56,987 nucleotides of DNA from Luteimonas endophytica (GCF_029887875.1 NZ_JARXRM010000010.1:1-56987), one strand, 5' to 3'; shown: positions 17,226-25,623, counted from the first letter of the stretch. Translations and numbers: made by a program. Notes: generated by a model from the letters alone, not told the origin.

Positions 17226-17638
17226 ATCGTGCGCCCCGACGCCGCGTGCGCCGCCGACCTTGGCGTGTCCACCGCCGACATTGCCGCCGCCACCCGCGTG
17301 GCCACCCGCGGCGATTACGAGCAGTTCCTGGCAAGCTCAACCTGCCAAAGCGCCAGGTGCCAATTCGCGTGCAGTTGAACGAGGAAGCGCTGTCCGACCC
17401 GGCCCTGCTAGGCCAGCTGCGCGTGCCCACCGCCGGCGGCGGCAGCGTGCCGCTCGCGGCCGTGGCCGAGATCACCACCGCCAGCGGCCTCTCGCAGATC
17501 GACCGCTACGATCGCCGCCGCAACGTCACGATTACAGTCGACATCAATGGCCAAGCCATAGACGAGGTGGAAAAGCAGATCATCGCGCTGCCCTCGCCGC
17601 AGAACCTGCCGCTGGGCGTGGAGCGCCAGGGCGCCGGC
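17226..17638 (+). pseudogene. frameshifted fragment of a second RND permease
   Basis: This 413-bp stretch aligns without larger gaps to 14409-14822 of the intact permease, at about 88% identity by hand count. One base is missing in CTGGC-AAGCTC relative to CTGGCCAAGCTC, which breaks the frame. Many differences are synonymous, so it is not a recent copy of the neighbour but the relic of a paralogous or imported permease. Both ends stop abruptly: 28 bp after the AraC gene, and 76 bp before the end of the helicase gene. The rest of 17199-17713 shows no gene. Confidence 0.8.
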
Positions 17639-17713
17639 CCACTCCAGTGCATCGGATCCCCCTCCCGCCGTGCGAGTAGGGGGCGCGAATTGCCACATGA
17701 ATAGTGGATTGGG

Positions 17714-20700
17714 CTAGTCACTGCCGAAGACTTTGAGCTTTCGTCCTGTGAACTCAAGAATGAAGCCGTCGGCGGCTGCAAGTATCGATGAAAGTTTAGG
17801 CGTCATGCGTGCGGCAGACAGACCCGGCTGAACGATGCAAATGTTCACGCGGGTCCGATTGTTGGGGAGCCGGCGCAGGAGCGATCGCAGTGTCGGGGTG
17901 TCGCCGCGTTCGAAGCGGGTTGGACGCCCACCAAGACGGAGTTCGCGCTGCAGCATATGCTTCAGTAGGGCCTCGGGATGATGTGCTAGTCGGCAGCTCT
18001 TAATAGCTTGGCCGCATACGACATACAGATCATCAAATCTCGCCCCGGCGGAGTCGCTCTGTGAATACTTGCAGTGGTAGAGAGTGATCTCCAGCTCGTG
18101 GGCGTCGGGGCGTTCGTCGAGGACAATGATGTCTGCGGCCTCACCGGTGTCATCGTCGTCGAACACAATCGTGTGGTTCTGGGCCAGACAATGGTCAATC
18201 ATGTGGCCTTGAACCGAATCGTGTCGTACTTGCCCGTTGCGCCACTTCGATTCCACTGTTACTGGCGTGTCTCCCCAGTCCAGTGTGAGGATGGAGCTGG
18301 CAGCGAAGGTGTATGGCAGGTTGTTCGGGTGTTTGAAGTGGTGCTTCCCTATCACCTCGGAGCCGTCTAGCAAGAGAACTGCTGGCGGGTTCGTAGTTAG
18401 GTAGTCGTCAAGGCCAATCAGCTGGTCGTTGTCAGGCAAGAAAATTCGTATTCCAGACTCGTGCTCTATCTCGAATCCCCCGTTCCACTTCATTCGAAGT
18501 TCGCAATAGTTCTGCGACGCGACAGAGGCAGCAATCTTTAGCTCGTCGCCGTCTACCTCAATGCTATCGAAGGACAGATCGGTGCTCGAAAATTGCGTAT
18601 TGTCACCCTCGCAAAATATGCGGTGTTCGCCACCCGGATAGCCGGGCAGTAGCTCATTGGGCGCAATGCATATGAAGGGATCTCCGTCGGGTCGGGAAGT
18701 GATCTCTGTTGGGATGAGAGTAAACTGCAAATAGCTGTTGGTCGGTATGTTTGCGTCGAGTATCTTCCCGGCGATGCTATCGCACCACTTTCTCCACTCC
18801 GGAATCGTAAGCTGGCTCATTGACCAAGCTTGGCCTTTGAAAGACGCGCCAATATTGATCTTTGCGCCGTCCTGGTAACCAATTGCGAAAAGGTTTGACT
18901 TCGTGCTCCCTGCTTGTATAGCTGTACTCACTTGGGATCCGATATCAATTCCTGCGAGCATTTGGAACCTAAGCTGGCCCTTTCTGTAGAGGCCGACGTT
19001 ATACAGTACGGATCGGCGTAAGCTATCGAAAATGCGGAACATGGATTCGCCTGAGATCAGGGTGGTCGTGTCTCCTCCAATGGTCTTGGCAAGCTTTGAG
19101 ATGCGCAGGTCGCCGTAGGTGCTGTTGATATAGATAAGGCCATTTTCCGAGTTGTGGGCGATAACACTTAGGTTCCACTCAAAGCTCGCGGCATCTCTTG
19201 AAATGGTCCACTTTGGATACTTGATGTCATAAGTAACCAGAATCAACAGGTCGCGATCATCGCTTATCCAGCTTTGGTGCGCTGATGATGTTCTGGGTAA
19301 GGCGGATGCGGCTCTTTCCGGGTAAAAGTGGGATGAAGTAAATATCTTCACACCACACTTTGGGGTTATCAGGTTTAGGTCAAACTCCTTGTCTTCCGGC
19401 TTGGTTAGTGCCCGCATGCTGTTTGCAAAAGCGGCTGCTGCCTCCTCGGCCCCTATGGATCTTGCGCTTAGTTCCGGGACCATGTGGTTCCAGTCGGAAT
19501 CTTCCGAGAAGAGCTCCTCGACTGCAGTTCCAGTCATTGCTTCGGCGATGTTGATAATAATCGTAGCGTTGCCAACCGAGTTCGTGGATCGGGTAAAGCG
19601 CCCGATGAACTGCAGCGTAACCGGCAGGCTGCGATGTGAGTCGTGGAGTGCGGCGATCTTTAAGTTGGGGATGTCGATTCCTTCACCAAGCATGTCAACA
19701 CAGATCACGACCTTGTTCGAAAGGTTACGAATGCCCTCGATTGCTTTTCGGCGGGCTGATGCGCCTACGCCGTTGTGCAACAACACAGGATTCAACTCTG
19801 GGTACCGTTCCTTATAGATCTCATAAAGCCGGTCTGCGTGCTGCTGGGTGTGCGCACGGGCCATTATCAGATGATTGAATCCAACGGATTCATCCTGTTC
19901 TAGAGCCCTCACGGCCGCTTGGGCGATCATTATGTCGGCTTCGTATGGATCGGGCTCGTCTACTCTATGCACAGATATCTGCGAGAAGTAGCCTAGCTCT
20001 TGAGCCCTTCTTAGTGGGAACTGATAAATGAGCTCTCCGGGAACTCGGCGCCGGTCATTTCGATACGGGGTTGCTGTAACTGACAAAACTCGGGTTGACT
20101 CTGGAATGAGGCGTGAGATACGAGTCCAAGATGCGGAGGGCAGATGGTGCGCCTCATCGAACATAACTAGATCGAAGCGCTCGAGGAACTCGCTTATATT
20201 CTCGTCGTCCGCGCCCAGGAGCATTTGTGTTGTGGACACGACGACATTTGATGCAAGCAGGGTGCTTGCGCTGGATATCGCTTGTGGCGATTTGATAAGT
20301 TTTCCGACGACAGGGTTTAGGGCTGTCTCTGGTACGCCGCCTATGTCTCGCAGCCGTCCGAGCTTGGCGAAGCTTGAAATCATCTGCGTTCGGAGTGGAT
20401 CGGTTGGAACGAGTACTAGCGCGCGCTTCGCCAGCTTAAGAAGCGTGGCGGCGATCAGCACGTCGGTCTTGCCAGTTCCGGTGGGTAGAACAACCTTTGC
20501 GTGGGTTGTTTTGACAGTCCAGTGGGCGGATATTGCATGTAGCGCGCCAACCTGTGGCAGCCTGAATCCTGGCGTTTGGGTGCCATCTGCAGTCTGCGAT
20601 TCTTGGACTAGAAGTGGGTATCCTGTCCAGCTCCTGCGTACTTCTTCAGCGTATCTACTCAGTGCCGCATGGCTAATGCCCGGGTGGATTTTCCATGCCG

Positions 20701-20998
20701 CATCGTCCCCAAGGACGATGGTTTCGTTCTCGATTACACAGTTTGGTGCATGAATTTCGCGGGGTGTGCCGGTTGGTGCAAAAAGTCTCGAGAGAGAAAT
20801 TGCTATCGGGTTCCCGTCGTGCTGAATTATTAGCGACTTAACCCGCCCGCGAGTCTCTGCGCTGATTGCACAGCCAGTCTCGATGGTCTGGCTTGGCTCT
20901 AGTTCGGCATTAATTTCTAGTTGCTCATCTTTGTAAGCGTAATTCGCCTTCGGAAGGGTGACGGTCATCCGCGGACGAACGTTATCTGCTCGGATCAT
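17714..20998 (-). CDS. large SF2 (DEAD/DEAH-type) helicase with nuclease-like C-terminus
   Basis: A 1094-residue protein starting after an AGGGAAG site. Helicase motifs in order: RLPQVGALHAI (146-156, Q-like), Walker A PTGTGKTD (172-179), DEAHH (281-285), SVTATPYR (306-313), VDMLGEGIDIPNL (434-446) and QFIGRFTR (463-470). About 470 residues of unassigned middle follow. Near the C-terminus ADIIVLD (955-961) and LYHCKYS (973-979), then GARFDDLYVVCGQAI, recall a Mrr/PD-(D/E)XK-type nuclease core; this is tentative. The gene is visibly AT-richer than its neighbours and uses codons rare elsewhere in the window, a sign of horizontal transfer. It is the third gene of a tight operon, 17 bp after the DUF2075 gene. 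Confidence 0.88.
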   Translation of the reverse strand: MIRADNVRPRMTVTLPKANYAYKDEQLEINAELEPSQTIETGCAISAETRGRVKSLIIQHDGNPIAISLSRLFAPTGTPREIHAPNCVIENETIVLGDDAAWKIHPGISHAALSRYAEEVRRSWTGYPLLVQESQTADGTQTPGFRLPQVGALHAISAHWTVKTTHAKVVLPTGTGKTDVLIAATLLKLAKRALVLVPTDPLRTQMISSFAKLGRLRDIGGVPETALNPVVGKLIKSPQAISSASTLLASNVVVSTTQMLLGADDENISEFLERFDLVMFDEAHHLPSASWTRISRLIPESTRVLSVTATPYRNDRRRVPGELIYQFPLRRAQELGYFSQISVHRVDEPDPYEADIMIAQAAVRALEQDESVGFNHLIMARAHTQQHADRLYEIYKERYPELNPVLLHNGVGASARRKAIEGIRNLSNKVVICVDMLGEGIDIPNLKIAALHDSHRSLPVTLQFIGRFTRSTNSVGNATIIINIAEAMTGTAVEELFSEDSDWNHMVPELSARSIGAEEAAAAFANSMRALTKPEDKEFDLNLITPKCGVKIFTSSHFYPERAASALPRTSSAHQSWISDDRDLLILVTYDIKYPKWTISRDAASFEWNLSVIAHNSENGLIYINSTYGDLRISKLAKTIGGDTTTLISGESMFRIFDSLRRSVLYNVGLYRKGQLRFQMLAGIDIGSQVSTAIQAGSTKSNLFAIGYQDGAKINIGASFKGQAWSMSQLTIPEWRKWCDSIAGKILDANIPTNSYLQFTLIPTEITSRPDGDPFICIAPNELLPGYPGGEHRIFCEGDNTQFSSTDLSFDSIEVDGDELKIAASVASQNYCELRMKWNGGFEIEHESGIRIFLPDNDQLIGLDDYLTTNPPAVLLLDGSEVIGKHHFKHPNNLPYTFAASSILTLDWGDTPVTVESKWRNGQVRHDSVQGHMIDHCLAQNHTIVFDDDDTGEAADIIVLDERPDAHELEITLYHCKYSQSDSAGARFDDLYVVCGQAIKSCRLAHHPEALLKHMLQRELRLGGRPTRFERGDTPTLRSLLRRLPNNRTRVNICIVQPGLSAARMTPKLSSILAAADGFILEFTGRKLKVFGSD

Positions 20999-21015
20999 CT
21001 TGCTTCCCTGTCAAG

Positions 21016-22857
21016 TTAAAGCTCTTTGGTTCCGAGAATATGCACATAGCACCCCTTCATCCCCCGACTCATCAGCGTCTTATACGTATTCCGCACGATA
21101 CGCTCCACGCGCTCGCGGGTGGCTTCGGGATCCTGCTTCATCAGGGTCTTGTAGCCGCGGATGGAGCGGTCCATGCGGGAGCGTGATTCGGGGAAGACGT
21201 CGGGCTGGCCGTCGATCCATCTCAGGTCCGGGCCGATGATCACGCCGACGTAGTCCAGTTCCAGGCCCTGGCAGGTGTGGATGCAGCCGACCTGCTCGAC
21301 CGAGTCCGGCGCGACGATCCAGAGGCTGCCGTCCTTGTCGAGGTTCCACTGGGCGCGGTAGCCGTGCTCGGGGATCTCGATGTCCCAAGCTTTAGGATCC
21401 TTCTTGCTCTCCCAGTCCCAGCAGTAGCCGGCGACCACGCGGGCCTTGTTGTTGAGCTTGTTCTTCTCGCGGATCAGGTCATGCAGTTCGGTGGGGGAGT
21501 CGACAATGCGGAAATCGAAGCTATCGCGGTCGAAGTCGGTGTTAGCGGTCTCGCGGATGCCGAGGAAGTTGTCCAGCCAGGCGATGTAGCCGTCCGAGCC
21601 GCCGCAGCGGAACTGGGATGCCAGTTCCAGCCGGATGACCTCCGCGCCCATCTCGCCGGCCCAGCGTTCCAGCTCGGCGATGCGACCGATGTCGGACAGG
21701 GTCACGATCTGGTCGTCGTCGGCGAAGAAGACCGTGCAGCGGGCGCTGCGGATCAGCTCCATGATCTGGTTCTGGCCGAGGTTGCCGTACAGGCCGCTCT
21801 TCTCGTTGAGGCGATGCGCCTCGTCCACGACCAGCGTGTCGAAGACGTTGGGCTCGCTCTGGTGGAAGCCGCCCGAGCCGGCGAACAGGTTGCCGATCTC
21901 GACTTTGCGCAGGTGGCCGGCAAGCTTCTGCTGGTAGACCGCGCGTGGCGCTGCGTTCTTGGAGACGTACTTGGTCACCTGGCCACGCTTGGTCAGCTCG
22001 ACCAGCAGGTTGATGGCAACCACCGACTTACCGGTGCCGGGGCCACCCTCGACGATCACCACCTGCTTGCGGGCGTTGCTGGCTTGCGCCGCCTTGGCCA
22101 AGCAGGTCTCGTAGACGACCTTCTGGTCGTCCACCAGCACGAACTCCTGGTTGCCCTTGAGCATCTTGGCCAGACTGTCGGCCAGCATCTTGGAAGGGCG
22201 GATGCGGCCGCTCTCGATCTCGTACAGCAGCTTGCCCTGGTCGCCCTTGCGGACGTGCTGCTTGATGAAGGCGCGAAGCTTGTTCAGTTCGTCCGCGCCG
22301 TCGAGGAAGACCGGCGCCTTGTCCAGGTACGCCGCGTAGTGGGGGTTGCGGATGATGCCGTCGTCCTTGTAGTTGTGCAGGTATGCACAGGGACGCAGTT
22401 CGGTGCCGGACTCGTACACCGCCTCATTGAATCCGTTGAGCAGTGCGGCGTACGACCAGGCCTGATAGCTTGGGTGGGCGCCCTCGGTTTCCGCACCGCC
22501 GCCGCGGTTGGCGATCAGGATTCCATCCTTCTCGCTGATGCGGGACTTCGACCACTGCTTGAGCTCGACGATGACGACATGCGGGGTGTCGTCGACGGCC
22601 TTGCCGGAGAGGATGAAGTCGATCCGCTTGGCGGTCTGCGGGATGCCGAACTCCACGCCGATGCCGATGTCGCCGGGAATGTCTTCGTCCCGGAGCACCC
22701 GCGCCATCGCCGCGAGCGACGCGCGCCAGGACCGGAACTCCGAGCCCGAGGCATACCGCCCGACCCTCTGGACGTAGGCGCGTTCGACCACGTCTTCGAT
22801 CTGGTCGTGATCGCAGTCGTGCAGGAACTTCGACTTGGTGGCTTGGTAGACGATCAC
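21016..22857 (-). CDS. nuclease-like N-terminus fused to DUF2075 SF1 helicase
   Basis: A 613-residue protein. I start at GTG 22857 (VIVYQATKSKF) because a GGGGGGAA site precedes it and upstream sequence is the MazG gene. The first ~200 residues contain E69, RID80FILSG and VVIVE98LK100QW, a good PD-(D/E)XK nuclease pattern. The DUF2075 helicase follows: Walker A GGPGTGKS (271-278), Walker B VVDEAH (343-348), a QFRCGGSDGYIAWLDNFLG segment and a C-terminal CIHTCQGLELDYVGVIIG motif. It is sandwiched between a MazG-like gene (29 bp upstream) and an SF2 helicase. Likely DNA or RNA remodelling plus cleavage; biological role unproven, defence inferred from architecture. Confidence 0.87.
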   Translation of the reverse strand: MIVYQATKSKFLHDCDHDQIEDVVERAYVQRVGRYASGSEFRSWRASLAAMARVLRDEDIPGDIGIGVEFGIPQTAKRIDFILSGKAVDDTPHVVIVELKQWSKSRISEKDGILIANRGGGAETEGAHPSYQAWSYAALLNGFNEAVYESGTELRPCAYLHNYKDDGIIRNPHYAAYLDKAPVFLDGADELNKLRAFIKQHVRKGDQGKLLYEIESGRIRPSKMLADSLAKMLKGNQEFVLVDDQKVVYETCLAKAAQASNARKQVVIVEGGPGTGKSVVAINLLVELTKRGQVTKYVSKNAAPRAVYQQKLAGHLRKVEIGNLFAGSGGFHQSEPNVFDTLVVDEAHRLNEKSGLYGNLGQNQIMELIRSARCTVFFADDDQIVTLSDIGRIAELERWAGEMGAEVIRLELASQFRCGGSDGYIAWLDNFLGIRETANTDFDRDSFDFRIVDSPTELHDLIREKNKLNNKARVVAGYCWDWESKKDPKAWDIEIPEHGYRAQWNLDKDGSLWIVAPDSVEQVGCIHTCQGLELDYVGVIIGPDLRWIDGQPDVFPESRSRMDRSIRGYKTLMKQDPEATRERVERIVRNTYKTLMSRGMKGCYVHILGTKEL

Positions 22858-22886
22858 GCGGCCAATTCCCCCCTCGGCTCGCCGGT

Positions 22887-23237
22887 TCAGAGTTCCGTGT
22901 ATTTCTTGCTGCTGCCCCGCGCCTTGTCGGCAGGGTACTTGGCGGCATTGATCGCCAACTTGTCGCGGGCCGCTCCGAGCGGTTCGATGCCCAGCTTGTC
23001 GGACAACTGCAGCAGGTACAGCAGCACGTCCGCGATCTCGTGGCCCACGGCCTTCCGCTGCTCTTCGTCGAGCTGGCGGCTCTGGTCGTCGGTCAGCCAC
23101 TGGAAGTGCTCCAGCACTTCGCCCGCTTCGATGGAAAGGGATGCGGCCAGGTTCTTCGGCGAGTGGAACTGATCCCAGTCGCGCTCTTCGGCGAACCGGC
23201 GCAGGGCGGCCTGGAGTTCTTCGATCTCGCGACTCAC
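22887..23237 (-). CDS. MazG-like nucleotide pyrophosphohydrolase
   Basis: A 116-residue all-alpha NTP pyrophosphatase of the MazG/RS21-C6 type. The metal-binding signature is SIEAGEVLEHFQW (ExxE) followed by GHEIADVLLYLLQL (ExxD), and the C-terminus KYPADKARGSSKKYTEL is typical of the single-domain dCTP-pyrophosphatase-like group. It hydrolyses (d)NTPs to NMP and PPi. It opens the operon that continues with the DUF2075 and SF2 helicase genes; nucleotide depletion or removal of modified phage nucleotides would fit a defence role. Confidence 0.92.
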   Translation of the reverse strand: MSREIEELQAALRRFAEERDWDQFHSPKNLAASLSIEAGEVLEHFQWLTDDQSRQLDEEQRKAVGHEIADVLLYLLQLSDKLGIEPLGAARDKLAINAAKYPADKARGSSKKYTEL

Positions 23238-23468
23238 GTGCGGTGCCCCCGGGAGCGGTCGTGCGCACCAAGTATAGGCAGAACAACAGTCGCGGGTTTC
23301 TCATACATCAGTGCGGATGCACCGATCGCCGCAGATGCCTCCCGGGGGCGCGGGACGTCAGTGAAGTCGGCAGGCGCCTACGCTCCAAGTTATTGATGGC
23401 CGCCCTTAGCTTGTCTGTGGCACATTCGTGCTGCTTGCTACGAGGCCACAGCCTGCCGGGAGCCCCGC

Positions 23469-23714
23469 ATGAGCACGATCACCATCCGCCTGCCCGATGA
23501 ACTGAAGGCCCGCGTCCCGCGCGGCGAGGAGGCTGGCACCACTTCGCAAGCCTTCATCCTGGAAGCGATCACCGAGAAGGTCGACCTGGCCGAGCAGAGC
23601 GCTGGCTTTCACGATGAGGCGGAGCGGCGCTTCGTCCGCATCGTGGAGACAGGCGAGACCATTGACTGGGATGAGGGCCGCACGTATCTGATGGACCGTC
23701 TCCGGGGTCAGTGA
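23469..23714 (+). CDS. CopG/ribbon-helix-helix antitoxin, toxin lost
   Basis: An 81-residue protein with an RHH N-terminus (MSTITIRLPDELKARVPRGE, then AGTTSQAFILEAITEK) and an acidic C-terminal tail ending GRTYLMDRLRGQ. This is the antitoxin build of ParE/RelE-type modules. The expected toxin frame starts at the overlapping GTGA but stops after 11 codons, so the antitoxin is now alone. It may still regulate its own promoter or neutralise a related toxin. Confidence 0.75.
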   Translation: MSTITIRLPDELKARVPRGEEAGTTSQAFILEAITEKVDLAEQSAGFHDEAERRFVRIVETGETIDWDEGRTYLMDRLRGQ

Positions 23715-23746
23715 AGCGCCCGGTGGCGCGCACAACCGGGAAATGA
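23711..23746 (+). pseudogene. 11-codon stub of a ParE/RelE-type toxin
   Basis: The GTG at 23711 overlaps the antitoxin stop in the GTGA arrangement used by coupled TA genes. The frame reads VKRPVARTTGK and then stops. The opening resembles the basic start of ParE-type toxins. No continuation is seen in other frames before the next gene, so most of the toxin has been deleted. The call rests on arrangement and a very short peptide. Confidence 0.4.
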
Positions 23747-23915
23747 TGTGGCAGCCGTCATTTCGCCCCCCCGGTAAGCAGGTGATCTGGGTCGGCCAGA
23801 AGACGAAAATCGTCCGCGGCCACGCTACCGCGGTGCGACAGCGTTCCGGCGGAGTCGGCGGGACCGTCCCTACCCGGTTTGCCAACCACCGAGCGCAGTT
23901 GCTTGATGTTGCCAT

Positions 23916-24566
23916 ATGAGCAACAATCATTGCCGAATGAGCAACAACACCGCTCTGATGGATCTCCTCTTCGGCCAGGCCCGCCAGGCGGTGCTGGCCG
24001 TGCTGCTGCTGCAGCCGGAGGCCAGCTTCCACCTGCGCGAACTGGCGCGGCTGACCGGTAGCCATGCCGGCACCCTCGGCCGGGAATTGGAGAAGCTGGT
24101 TGCCGCCGGACTGGTGCTGCGCCGCGAGCAGGGCAACCAGATGCGCTACCAGGCCGATCGGGCATGCGCGCTCTACGGCGAGCTGGCAGCGATGTTCCGC
24201 AAGACCCATGGTGCCGTACCGGTGCTGCGAGATGCGCTCGCGCCCCTGGCGCCTGCCATCAGGGCAGCCTGGATCTTCGGCTCGGTGGCCCGGGGCGCAG
24301 AGGTGGCGGGGAGCGATGTCGATCTGTTCGTGATCGGGGACGCGGGGTTCGCGGACGTTGTCCGGGCCATCCACCCGGCGCAGGCGGAGCTGGGTCGGGA
24401 GATCAATCCCGTGGTGTACTCGGCCGCGGAGTTCAGGCGGAAGCTGGCAGCGGGCGATGCATTCGCCAGGCAGCTGTTGGATGGACCGAAGCTGATGGTG
24501 ATCGGAGACAAGGATGACATTGGAGAATCTGCTGGCGATCCGCCAGCTGCAGCCGCACACGGCTGA
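23916..24566 (+). CDS. winged-helix plus minimal nucleotidyltransferase (MNT) antitoxin
   Basis: A 216-residue fusion. Residues ~18-85 are a winged helix (FHLRELARLTGSHAGTLGRE as recognition region). Residues ~110-190 are a minimal nucleotidyltransferase with the signature FGSVARGAEVAGSDVDLFV, catalytic D134 and D136. In characterised MNT/HEPN modules the nucleotidyltransferase inactivates the HEPN toxin by adding AMP to a tyrosine; here the HEPN gene follows with a 53-bp overlap. Two ATGs (23916 and 23937) share the same ATGAGCAACAA context, so either could be used. The fused winged helix suggests self-regulation. Confidence 0.85.
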   Translation: MSNNHCRMSNNTALMDLLFGQARQAVLAVLLLQPEASFHLRELARLTGSHAGTLGRELEKLVAAGLVLRREQGNQMRYQADRACALYGELAAMFRKTHGAVPVLRDALAPLAPAIRAAWIFGSVARGAEVAGSDVDLFVIGDAGFADVVRAIHPAQAELGREINPVVYSAAEFRRKLAAGDAFARQLLDGPKLMVIGDKDDIGESAGDPPAAAAHG

Positions 24567-24963
24567 ACCTGCGGCGATCCGGAAGCTGCTGGGGGCGGCC
24601 CGCCGCAACCTGGCCGATGCGCGGGTGGACCACATCAGTCCCGACAACCGTTTCGATGCGGCCTACAAGTGCGTGATGCAGTGCGCGATGCTCGGGCTAT
24701 GGGCGCGGGGCTATCGCACCTCCACCAGCCAGCCGGGCCACCACCAGACGGCGATCCAGTGCCTCGTCCATACGATGGGCGTGGCCAAGGACGACATCAT
24801 CGTGCTCGACGCCTTGCGCCGGCAGCGCAACGTGACCGACTACGAGGGCGATCCGGTGTCGGAGGCCACGCTGGCAGAAGCCCTGGTGCAAGCGGCGAAG
24901 CTTTTAGCGCATACCGAAACCTGGCTGCGCGCGAACCGTCCCGACACGATTGGGGATACATGA
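24514..24963 (+). CDS. HEPN-domain toxin
   Basis: A 149-residue all-alpha HEPN protein. The catalytic motif is R105-N-V-T-D-Y110 in LRRQRNVTDYEG, the R-x4-Y form seen in HepT-like toxins whose tyrosine is the target of AMP addition. It lies inside the end of the MNT gene, so translation is coupled. Predicted to be a metal-independent RNase toxic when unmodified. Intact, so the module looks functional. Confidence 0.82.
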   Translation: MTLENLLAIRQLQPHTAEPAAIRKLLGAARRNLADARVDHISPDNRFDAAYKCVMQCAMLGLWARGYRTSTSQPGHHQTAIQCLVHTMGVAKDDIIVLDALRRQRNVTDYEGDPVSEATLAEALVQAAKLLAHTETWLRANRPDTIGDT

Positions 24964-25085
24964 ACCTGCACGAGGCCAGGCCGGCCGCTGTTCCGTGTTA
25001 AAGCCAGGGTTGCGCATGCCGCGACAGGCCGAGGCCGCTCGGGCGGGCCAGGTTCGAGCCGAACGCTTGCTAATCGGCTCTGCAT

Positions 25086-25112
25086 GAGCCGAATACGCCG
25101 CCTATTCGGCTC
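25086..25112. promoter_or_regulatory. perfect palindrome in a 311-bp gene-poor stretch
   Basis: GAGCCGAATA (25086-25095) and TATTCGGCTC (25103-25112) form a perfect 10-bp inverted repeat with a 7-bp centre. A further CGGCTC half-site at 25075-25080 forms a second, smaller palindrome with the left arm. It looks like a dimeric-repressor operator, but no intact gene follows. The stretch 24964-25274 otherwise holds only decayed-looking sequence without a convincing gene. Confidence 0.5.
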
Positions 25113-25274
25113 ACCAGCGCTTCATCCGGCCTGGTGCGCAGCTGTTCGCCGATTTCAATACGGATCTGGTCCAGGTGACCTGCCCTCCGTGGGCTTCGGC
25201 ACGGGCATTGCACGGCGTACCAGTACGGGCGTGCCCCAGGGGCGGGCCCGGAAGCATCGTTCTGGAGCTACCCA

Positions 25275-25595
25275 ATGCCACGCAGCCAACAACGCACCAG
25301 CACTGTGATCGCCGGCCCCTGGTCACCGCCCCGCCCTGCCCCGGCTGTGCGCACGCCCGAACGCCGCAAGCGCGCGCCCACCGGCGATGCGGAACTGCTG
25401 CGCGCCGGGCTTACGCCCCAGCAGCAGGTCACGCTGGAGGCGATGGAGATCTTCCGCTGGCGGCTGGCCTTCGTGCGCCGGCCGCTGTTCCAGGCGCCGG
25501 TGCCGGTGCTGTTCGACCAGGACGAGACGCGCCACGTGGTGATCCGCGAGGACGGCGCGCTCGACGAAGAGCCGACGCTGAAGCTGCGGTCCTGA
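25275..25595 (+). CDS. small protein of unknown function upstream of the XAC0095 leader
   Basis: A 106-residue protein, arginine/proline-rich at the start and with a folded-looking centre (GLTPQQQVTLEAMEIFRWRLAFVRRPLF) and a C-terminal VLFDQDETRHVVIREDGALDEEP tail. I do not recognise the family. The last 27 codons occur again at 28906-28986, attached to a second copy of the downstream leader, so this gene and the leader travel as one unit. A good intrinsic terminator follows 28 bp after the stop. Confidence 0.65.
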   Translation: MPRSQQRTSTVIAGPWSPPRPAPAVRTPERRKRAPTGDAELLRAGLTPQQQVTLEAMEIFRWRLAFVRRPLFQAPVPVLFDQDETRHVVIREDGALDEEPTLKLRS

Positions 25596-25623
25596 CGAAT
25601 CCCCGACGCTAACGCTGCGTCCT

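Noticed and set aside
17658..17683. CCCCCT/AGGGGG hairpin as terminator of the SF2 helicase
   Set aside because: The stem is only 6 bp with a long loop and no T-run on the minus strand.
25084..25308. Plus-strand frame starting MSRIRRLFGS after the HEPN gene
   Set aside because: Starts inside the palindrome, has no ribosome-binding site and no recognisable fold. Treated as non-coding.
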